Assembly (NCBI GenBank): GCA_040509055.1
Contig: JBEVLT010000022.1
Coordinates: forward strand, 1 to 15,904
Direction: 5' to 3'
Origin: JAJKIP01 sp040509055
Lineage (GTDB): Bacteria > Bacteroidota > Bacteroidia > Chitinophagales > Chitinophagaceae
Length of the DNA: 15,904 bases
The notes below the pieces were generated by a model, which saw nothing but the letters and a program-made list of their open reading frames with translations, made no database searches and had not been told where the DNA came from. Below are positions 7,083 to 13,840 of this stretch, in pieces. Numbering within the stretch: the stretch's first letter is position 1; every line of letters starts with the position of its first letter. The position numbers and the translations under genes are program-made.

Positions 7083-9899
7083 ATGAATAGAATAGCAGCC
7101 CGGCATTTCTTATTGATTGGCACTGGCCTTTTCTTATCAGCACTGACAGCAACAGCGCAAACGGTTTATTCCATAGATGTATCCTCCGCTGCGCCGGAAG
7201 CGAAGCCGGGCCATTTCAACATGGGGCATGCAGGACCGGCCGGGAAAGAGATCAGGATCAATACGCGCTACCTGACCATCGGTGGGGTGGCGCAGGTGCC
7301 GGTGATGGGAGAGATGCAGTATTCCCGCGTGGCCAGTGATCGCTGGGAAGATGTGATCCTGAAGATGAAGGCGGCCGGTATCACTATTATTTCCACCTAT
7401 GCGTTCTGGATCCACCACGAAGAGATCGAAGGACAGTTTGACTGGTCGGGCAATAAAGACCTCCGGGCCTTCCTGCAATTGTGCGCCAGGCACGATATGC
7501 TGGTTTGTGCACGCATCGGGCCATGGGCGCATGGCGAAGCACGCAACGGCGGCACGCCCGACTGGATACTCTCGAAAAAGAACCTGCAAAACAGGAGCAA
7601 TGATCCCGTGTACCAGCAATACGTGTCGCGCTATTTCCAGCAGTTGGGCGAGCAGCTAAAAGGCCTGCTGTACAAAGACGGCGGACCCGTGATGGCCATC
7701 CAGCTGGAAAACGAGTATACAAAAGGTGTAAAAGGCGAACCGCATATTCAATGGCTGAAGCAAACAGCCCGCCGGTACGGCATGGATGTGCCGATGTATA
7801 CGGTAACGGGTTGGGGCGATGGATCGGTGCCACCCGGCGAAGTGATCCCGCTCTGGGGTGGTTACCCGGATCAGCCCTGGGACCCTACTATCGAAAAGAT
7901 GACGGGATGCGGCGACTTCGAGTTCAATCCCTTTCGCAACGATGACAAGATCGGCAACGGGCTGGCGCAGAAGAAGGACCAGTACATGGATTATTCCGAT
8001 GAACCGTTCTTTACCTGCGAGATGGGCGTAGGTGTACAGACCACGCGGCACCGCCGGTCCGTGATCGGTAAATACGATGGCCTGGCGATGACGACCAACC
8101 GGGTCGGATCGGGCAGCAACCTGCTGGGCTATTATGTTTTTGCCGGCGGCAGCAATCCCACGGGCACGCTCAGCGCCTTCAACGAAGACATGGACGAAAC
8201 GGGCAACTGGAGCGAAACGCCGGCGATTTCTTATGACTTCCAGGCGGCTATCGGCGAAAACGGCTGGCTGGCCCCTTCTTATTACCAGGCCAAACGACTG
8301 AATTACTTTCTAAACGAGTTTGGCCGGGAACTGGCGCCGATGGAACCATTCTTCACCACCAACAAAGACGGTTTTCAATATGCGGTGCGGTCGGATGGCA
8401 ACAGCGCTTTTGTATTTGGCATCAACTATTGCCGGTTTGCGGCAAAACCGCTGCGCAAGGGCGTGCAGTTCAAAGTGAAACTGAAAAACGAAGAATTGCT
8501 TTTCCCCTCTCGTCCCATCGATATTGCAGACAGCAGCATTTTCATCTGGCCGGTGAACATGGACCTGGATGGCGTTACGCTGAAGTATGCCACGGCCCAG
8601 CCTCTGTGCCAGACCCGGGATGGCCAGGGTGAACGCGTTACGGTGTTCTTTACCTCCGGTAAAGCGGCGCCTGAATTTTGCCTGGATGCATCGGCCATTA
8701 CCAGGGTGGAGGCCGCTAACGGCAAAGCGCAACTCGTGAACGGCCGCTGGATCGTATCCGGCCTGCAACCGGGCCTGGATTGCCTCATTACCATCACCGG
8801 CAAAAACGGGCAACGCCAGAAGCTGCTGGTACTGACACCTGATCAATCGCTGCAGGCATGGGTACTCAAAGACGACCATAACAAAAAGCACTTCTTTTTG
8901 TCAGAAGCCACGCTGTACCTGGACGGGGAAAAACTGAACGTCATCGGTACCAACAACCGGCAAACGGTGTATCAGCTTGGCAATGCTGCTGTAAGGAACG
9001 GCGTGCAACAACAAGGTGCCTTTTCCGTATACCGGCAGGTATTGCCTGAGAAAAAGATCGTTCCGGCCTGGCATGCAAAAGGTATCCTGGACGATGCACA
9101 ATGGCTGCGGACTTCCGTAGATGCCATCTATGCGCAGAACAAGCTGTATCATAAGATATTTCTGAAAGAATTCAATCTCGGCAATCCTTCGGCTCTTAAA
9201 TCAGCTATCCTGTACATGGCCGCTCCGACTTATGGCCGGGTGCAGGTCAACAATGTATGGGTGAACCAGCCGGTGGATACGGGTCGCCTTGCTGCAATCG
9301 ATATCACCGGTTATGTAAAAAAAGGCGACAATACCCTGATGATAGACTTTCCCTTTGAACAGGGTAACTATTCGTTCGCCGCCCGGGTGATGGTTGAATA
9401 TTTCAATACGGATGCAACCGGTTTTGTCACCGATACCTCCTGGCGGCTGGCGGAGCAATACTACTATCCTTCGCCGCTGGGTACCTTTGGCAATTATTTC
9501 TCCACGCCGCAGGTGATGCCGCGGCCGGCAGCTTTCAGGGATAGTTATAAAGGGTTTACTGAATATACGCTGGACATACCCTGCGATTACCTGGACGGGC
9601 TGAACAACCTGTACCTGTCGGTCAATTATACCGGCATCCGCTCCGAGCTGCGGCAGCATCACAAGCTGATCGCCGACCGGTTCAACGACAATACCACCTG
9701 GCGCGTGGACCTGAACCGCAGCGGCAGCCAGCTGCAATGCCGCCAGTTGTGGCTGAAGATATTCCCGCTGCAGCCGCAGGATAAAATATTGTTCGACCTG
9801 CCGCCCACCGCCGGCAGCATCGGGCAGTCGCGTATCGATACCCTGCAACTGATACCTGAATACAAAACCGTGATCAGGCTAAACACCGAAACAAATTAA
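7083..9899 (+). CDS. GH35-type beta-galactosidase, multidomain, secreted
   Basis: This is a predicted retaining exo-beta-galactosidase that removes terminal beta-galactose. The 938-residue protein begins with a type I signal peptide (1 to about 26, ending ATAQ), so a soluble periplasmic enzyme is likely. The TIM-barrel domain spans about 58-415: GEMQYSRV (76-83), ARIGPWAHGEARNGGTPDWI (143-162, equivalent to the family's RPGPY...E...GG.P.WL block), acid/base Glu211 in QLENEY, and probable nucleophile Glu313 in FFTCEMG. Downstream, beta domains follow, including a galactose-binding-like jelly roll at about 695-780 (VNNVWVNQPVDTGRLAAIDI) and a last module at about 820-938 (LYLSVNYTG...KLIADRF) resembling the accessory domain at the end of many Bacteroidota GH35-like proteins. 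It is longer than minimal GH35 enzymes but intact. It lies 20 bases after the beta-helix gene. Linkage preference cannot be read from the sequence. Confidence 0.92.
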   Translation: MNRIAARHFLLIGTGLFLSALTATAQTVYSIDVSSAAPEAKPGHFNMGHAGPAGKEIRINTRYLTIGGVAQVPVMGEMQYSRVASDRWEDVILKMKAAGITIISTYAFWIHHEEIEGQFDWSGNKDLRAFLQLCARHDMLVCARIGPWAHGEARNGGTPDWILSKKNLQNRSNDPVYQQYVSRYFQQLGEQLKGLLYKDGGPVMAIQLENEYTKGVKGEPHIQWLKQTARRYGMDVPMYTVTGWGDGSVPPGEVIPLWGGYPDQPWDPTIEKMTGCGDFEFNPFRNDDKIGNGLAQKKDQYMDYSDEPFFTCEMGVGVQTTRHRRSVIGKYDGLAMTTNRVGSGSNLLGYYVFAGGSNPTGTLSAFNEDMDETGNWSETPAISYDFQAAIGENGWLAPSYYQAKRLNYFLNEFGRELAPMEPFFTTNKDGFQYAVRSDGNSAFVFGINYCRFAAKPLRKGVQFKVKLKNEELLFPSRPIDIADSSIFIWPVNMDLDGVTLKYATAQPLCQTRDGQGERVTVFFTSGKAAPEFCLDASAITRVEAANGKAQLVNGRWIVSGLQPGLDCLITITGKNGQRQKLLVLTPDQSLQAWVLKDDHNKKHFFLSEATLYLDGEKLNVIGTNNRQTVYQLGNAAVRNGVQQQGAFSVYRQVLPEKKIVPAWHAKGILDDAQWLRTSVDAIYAQNKLYHKIFLKEFNLGNPSALKSAILYMAAPTYGRVQVNNVWVNQPVDTGRLAAIDITGYVKKGDNTLMIDFPFEQGNYSFAARVMVEYFNTDATGFVTDTSWRLAEQYYYPSPLGTFGNYFSTPQVMPRPAAFRDSYKGFTEYTLDIPCDYLDGLNNLYLSVNYTGIRSELRQHHKLIADRFNDNTTWRVDLNRSGSQLQCRQLWLKIFPLQPQDKILFDLPPTAGSIGQSRIDTLQLIPEYKTVIRLNTETN

Positions 9900-9900
9900 T

Positions 9901-10905
9901 ATGAAACAATACTGGCTCCTCTTTTTACTGTTTGGTATGTCCTGTGCGCAAAACAAGCAGGCTGCGACAAACACCACCATTCCGCCGATGCCCAATGGCG
10001 AAATATGGAAAGACACGGAAGGCAACCCGGTCAATGCACACGGCGGTGGGCTGCTGCTGCACGATGGCGTGTACTACTGGTTTGGCGAGATCAAAAAAGG
10101 AGGCACCTGGCTGGTGCCTGAGCAGCAATGGGAGGATTACCGGGTGCCGGCAGGAGGCGTAAATTGCTATTCCTCCACGGACCTGGCCCATTGGAAATAC
10201 GAAGGTGTGGCCCTGCCCGCGGTGCTGAACAATTCCGCTCATGACCTCGATACCAGCAAAGTGATCGAACGGCCCAAAGTGGTCTATAACAAACAAACCA
10301 GGAAGTTTGTGATGTGGATGCACGTGGATGCCAACGATTACAGTTATTCGCAGGCAGGGGTGGCCGTGAGCGATAAGCCGGCCGGTCCCTATACTTATCT
10401 CCGCAGCGTGCGGCCCAACGGGCAGATGAGCCGCGACATGACATTGTATAAAGACGAAGACGAACGGGCCTACCTGGTCTATGCTTCAGAATCGAACAAA
10501 ACAATGCATGTATGCCTGCTGAGCAATGACTACCTGTCGCCCACGACAACCTATACGCGCATCACGTCTGCACAGGACCGCGAAGCGCCTGCTATTTTCA
10601 AATACAACACCAAATATTACCTCGTTACGTCCGGCTGCACCGGCTGGTCGCCCAATCCTGCTACTTATGCTACAGCCGACAGCCTGCTGGGGGAATGGAC
10701 GCAAATGGGCAATCCCTGCACAGGTCCCGGCGCCGACAGCACCTTCGCATCGCAAAGCACGTTTATCCAGCCGCTCCCGGGCGAAAAAGACCGTTTTCTT
10801 TTCATGGCAGACCGGTGGAACAAAACCAATCTGCCCGATTCACGATATATCTGGCTGCCGTTAAAAATGTCGGGTGATAAACCGGTGATCGAATGGGTAA
10901 AATAA
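9901..10905 (+). CDS. GH43-type glycosidase resembling exo-beta-1,3-galactanases (subfamily 24/34-like)
   Basis: This five-bladed beta-propeller enzyme probably acts on a galactan or arabinogalactan. The 334 residues match a single GH43 domain after a short lipoprotein-like leader, MKQYWLLFLLFGMSC, with Cys15 as the likely anchor; the lipobox is weak because Gly stands at -3. The motif NAHGGGLLLHDGVYYWFGE (45-63) is characteristic of the galactanase branch rather than of GH43 arabinanases or xylosidases, which begin with a catalytic Asp in a DP motif. Glu123 in ERPKVVYN and Glu228 in DREAPAIF fit the two acidic residues known in fungal Gal43A. Gln285 in FASQSTFI fits the unusual Gln that replaces the normal catalytic base there. 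This alignment is from memory. The ATG lies one base after the preceding stop, and the 3' end overlaps the next gene by 13 bases, so translational coupling is likely. Alpha-arabinofuranosidase activity (a subfamily 34 trait) is the main alternative. Confidence 0.85.
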   Translation: MKQYWLLFLLFGMSCAQNKQAATNTTIPPMPNGEIWKDTEGNPVNAHGGGLLLHDGVYYWFGEIKKGGTWLVPEQQWEDYRVPAGGVNCYSSTDLAHWKYEGVALPAVLNNSAHDLDTSKVIERPKVVYNKQTRKFVMWMHVDANDYSYSQAGVAVSDKPAGPYTYLRSVRPNGQMSRDMTLYKDEDERAYLVYASESNKTMHVCLLSNDYLSPTTTYTRITSAQDREAPAIFKYNTKYYLVTSGCTGWSPNPATYATADSLLGEWTQMGNPCTGPGADSTFASQSTFIQPLPGEKDRFLFMADRWNKTNLPDSRYIWLPLKMSGDKPVIEWVK

Positions 10906-11927
10906 AACGATACGGGACAGTGGCGCCGGTGGTGCTTTTCCTGTTGCTGCTGCAATTGTTTTCCTGCGCCAGCCGGGCGCAGCAGCTGTCTTTTGTATCG
11001 AAGTCGGTAAGCAGGGTCAAAACAGGAGCGGTGTACCGGTACACGGTTGCAGCTTTTGATTCGGCAGGGCATACTATTCGGTATACGGGTGCAAAGCTGC
11101 CGTCCTGGCTGAAGTTGGATATAAATAGCCATGAGTTGACAGGCCGCGCAGCAAAGCCGGGACAATACCCGGTGCAGGTGGATGCAACTACCCGCGATAC
11201 TGTGATCAGCCAGCATTTTATGCTTACGGTGTACGACAGCGAAACAGTGAATATTTTGCCGATCGGTAACTCCATTACCAACGGTACCGGTGCGTACAAT
11301 AGTTACCGCCGCCACCTGTGGCAGCTGCTGCATGCAGGCAATTACAATTTTGACCTGATCGGTTCCTGGTCGCAGCATCATATGGGCGGACCGGTACCGG
11401 ATCCCGATTTCGATATGGACCATGAAGGCCATTCCGGCTGGAAGGCCAGTGATGTATTGCAGCCGCCGGACTGGGACCGGCACCGGGGCAACCTCAGCGA
11501 TTGGCTGCAGCAATACAGGCCGGATATCGTGCTGCTGGAACTGGGTACCAATGAAGTGTTCCAGTGCATGCCCGCACCGGAAGCGATAAATAACCTGGAT
11601 ACGATCATACAAATGCTGCGGGTAAACAATCCCTCGGTAAAAATATTGCTGGCGCAGATACCGCCGTTGGGCAGAGAATGGGCGCCGAAGAAGCTGTGCG
11701 GCAATGATATTGCTTACGAGCAGGCGGTAACCGATTTTAATCGCGCCATTGCGGTATTTGCAAAAAGAACCGGCACGGCCGCCTCACCAGTCATCCTGGT
11801 GGACCAGTTTACCGGGGTAGATCCTGCTGCGGATATGTATGATGATATTCATCCCAACGAAGCAGGGGAGAAGAAGATGGCGAAAAGATGGTTTGCGGCC
11901 CTGCAACCGTTTCTCAAAAAACTATAG
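10893..11927 (+). CDS. SGNH/GDSL-fold carbohydrate esterase, CE3-like, with N-terminal Ig-like domain
   Basis: This is a predicted secreted O-acetyl esterase that strips acetyl groups from the target glycan so that the glycosidases can act. The 344-residue protein has a signal peptide ending either at a lipid-anchor Cys25 (LFSC) or after the following ASRAQ. A putative Ig-like domain of the He_PIG type follows at about 30-115 (LPSWLKLDINSHELTG), then the catalytic domain at about 118-344. Block I is LPIGNSITNG with Ser127. Block II contains DHEGHSGW (176-183), a motif I associate with CE3 acetylxylan esterases. Block III is LELGTNE with Asn220. Block V is DDIHPNEAG, giving Asp317 and His320. 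All triad and oxyanion residues are present, so it should be active. Its ATG lies inside the end of the GH43 gene in another frame (13-base overlap). The acetylated sugar cannot be identified from the sequence. Confidence 0.9.
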   Translation: MGKIKRYGTVAPVVLFLLLLQLFSCASRAQQLSFVSKSVSRVKTGAVYRYTVAAFDSAGHTIRYTGAKLPSWLKLDINSHELTGRAAKPGQYPVQVDATTRDTVISQHFMLTVYDSETVNILPIGNSITNGTGAYNSYRRHLWQLLHAGNYNFDLIGSWSQHHMGGPVPDPDFDMDHEGHSGWKASDVLQPPDWDRHRGNLSDWLQQYRPDIVLLELGTNEVFQCMPAPEAINNLDTIIQMLRVNNPSVKILLAQIPPLGREWAPKKLCGNDIAYEQAVTDFNRAIAVFAKRTGTAASPVILVDQFTGVDPAADMYDDIHPNEAGEKKMAKRWFAALQPFLKKL

Positions 11928-11939
11928 CAGCGAACGTTC

Positions 11940-13808
11940 ATGAAAAGAAAGGAATTTATACGGAATAGCATGCTGGCAGGTGCAGCGATCGGTATGCCCG
12001 GTTGGCTGAACGCCATGGGCGCGCCTGGAAAAGGAAAGGTGTTTTTGAAGATGAGGCCCGATCCTGTTTTCCCGCAGCTTAGTTTTTTTTCCATCGACTC
12101 GCTGGGAAAAAATAAGGTGGATACCAATGTCATCCTGCAGGGAACCACGACAGTGCCCGGTGTGTATACATCTTCTTCCGCAAAGGGGATGACCCGCTAC
12201 CGGCTTGCTTCGCAGCCGGCGAAGGCCCTGCCCGTGTGGCAGGTGCAGGAGAAGACCGGTTCTTTCCAGCTGACCAGTTATTACCATCCGGGTCATTCGC
12301 AACCCTTCCTGTTTGAGATCGAGCACCATGTCAATCATGCTACCTTGCTGGGACTGATGAATGACAAGGACGGAACCATCCGTTTGCCGGCCGTACTGCA
12401 TTTCCCGGATATGGGCACGCTGCGCGTGAGCTGCAGTGTGCCGGTAATGAGCGTAGCGTGCAATGCCCAGCGTTTTATCGAGCATTCTTTTGTGAAGGTT
12501 CATTTCCCGGCCGCCACGGCAGAGCATCCCCGGGTCGTTTATGATTTTGAAGTAGTGACCATTCATCCGCGGGTAAAAGGTATTGAGCACGACCCGCGGT
12601 ACGATTGCTTCAGGCGAAACTTTATCAGCATTCTCCAGCTGAACCCTTTTTTGAAAATACTGGCCAACAATACTGCCAGCGATGCCTGTGCCTTTACCCT
12701 GTTCAAGTATGCCACCATGGCTGCGCAAATGCCGCCGCTGGCCCAGGGGCTGCAGGCCAATGACCTCATCCGCATAACACTGGACCGCTACCTCGCCGGC
12801 ACCAAAGGATACGGCCTGCTGGGTTATGATTATGATAAGGAATGGGATATTCCCGAAACAGCTACCACCTGCCATTCACTGGATTCTTACCCGTCCCTGC
12901 TTCTATCGGCCTGCATCTATACCCTGAGCAGCAGGGATGCGGCATGGTTCCAAAAGAATTATGCCGGTATAAAAGCATGGGCCGATAAGATGCTCTCGAT
13001 GGACAAGGACAAGGATGGCTTACTGGAATTTTGCTTATCCGGCAACAGCGGCAGCTGGAAGGGAGATAAAACACAACGTCCGGCCAACTGGTGGGATACG
13101 ATCGGCTTTGGTCACAAAGATGCTTATTCCAACGCGCTGGCCTATCGCGCCCTGGTACTGTTTGACCAGGCGATCCGGCAATATGGTGCACCGGCTGCCG
13201 CTGCTTATTACGGCGAAAAAGCAGCAAAGCTCCGGTCGGTATACACCGATACGTTTTATAATGCCGCTACCGGCATCCTGGCCGGCTGGAAAAGCGCAGA
13301 CGGGCAGCTGCATGATTACTATTTTGTGTTTGTGAATACGGTTGCCATCAGCTATGATCTGATCGAAGAGGCGCTGGCCAACCGCATCATGGACCGGCTG
13401 CTGCAGAAAATGAAAGAAGTGGGCTTTACCAACTTTGAGCTGGGCCTGCCGGGCAACCTGATACCCGTGATCCGCGCCGATTATACCGACCTGCTGCCGG
13501 AAGTAGGCGGCGGCAAGCGGGAGGACAACCTGGACGGATTCCAGATCTATGAGAACGGCGGCGCTACGGCCTGCTTTACGTATTTTACCATTCATGCCCT
13601 GCAAAAGCTGAAGCGGAAAAAAGATGCCGATGCCATCATGCTGCCGATGCTGAAAAGCATGAGCGAAGGCAATTTCCAGGGCCGGTGCGCCAATGGCCGT
13701 ACCCGCGACTGGAAGACCTGGAGCGGCGAATGCTGGGGCTATGAAGGTTTCCTGGTAGACAACTACCTGTTCCTGCTGGCCGTGCTGGAGAAGGAGGCAA
13801 CGGGTTAA
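11940..13808 (+). CDS. Unassigned glycosidase-like protein: N-terminal beta domain plus (alpha/alpha)6 six-hairpin barrel
   Basis: I do not recognise the exact family. The 622 residues look like an N-terminal beta-rich domain (about 35-215) followed by an (alpha/alpha)6 toroid (about 225-620), the layout used by GH63, GH65, GH78, GH116, glycogen-debranching and GH154-like enzymes. Signature stretches are WDIPETATTCHSLDSYPSLL (302-321), DKDKDGLLEF (355-364, the D.DGL loop seen in many six-hairpin glycosidases), NWWDTIGFGHKDAYSNALAY (383-402), YENGGATACF (537-546) and WSGECWGYEGFLVDNY (594-609). The acidic residues in these loops (Asp355, Asp357, Asp359, Glu363, Asp386, Glu538, Glu597, Glu602) are candidates for catalysis, but none can be named with certainty. 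The N-terminus, KRKEFIRNS followed by an Ala/Gly-rich segment, resembles a Tat signal with RK in place of RR. The gene starts 12 bases after the esterase gene. A glucuronidase or glucosidase role is plausible but unproven. Confidence 0.7.
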   Translation: MKRKEFIRNSMLAGAAIGMPGWLNAMGAPGKGKVFLKMRPDPVFPQLSFFSIDSLGKNKVDTNVILQGTTTVPGVYTSSSAKGMTRYRLASQPAKALPVWQVQEKTGSFQLTSYYHPGHSQPFLFEIEHHVNHATLLGLMNDKDGTIRLPAVLHFPDMGTLRVSCSVPVMSVACNAQRFIEHSFVKVHFPAATAEHPRVVYDFEVVTIHPRVKGIEHDPRYDCFRRNFISILQLNPFLKILANNTASDACAFTLFKYATMAAQMPPLAQGLQANDLIRITLDRYLAGTKGYGLLGYDYDKEWDIPETATTCHSLDSYPSLLLSACIYTLSSRDAAWFQKNYAGIKAWADKMLSMDKDKDGLLEFCLSGNSGSWKGDKTQRPANWWDTIGFGHKDAYSNALAYRALVLFDQAIRQYGAPAAAAYYGEKAAKLRSVYTDTFYNAATGILAGWKSADGQLHDYYFVFVNTVAISYDLIEEALANRIMDRLLQKMKEVGFTNFELGLPGNLIPVIRADYTDLLPEVGGGKREDNLDGFQIYENGGATACFTYFTIHALQKLKRKKDADAIMLPMLKSMSEGNFQGRCANGRTRDWKTWSGECWGYEGFLVDNYLFLLAVLEKEATG

Positions 13809-13840
13809 CTTTATCGGTGCGCTGTCTTAACATTTTACCT

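Noticed and set aside
10665..11612. Minus-strand open frame (315 codons) spanning the GH43/esterase junction
   Set aside because: It crosses two well-supported plus-strand genes and shows no family feature.
11922..12875. Minus-strand open frame (317 codons) opposite the unassigned barrel gene
   Set aside because: Antisense composition and no recognisable domain; the plus-strand frame continues into a clear six-hairpin region.
13817..13840. GTG start for the GH65 gene
   Set aside because: It adds eight residues in front of a clean signal peptide that begins at the ATG at 13841.
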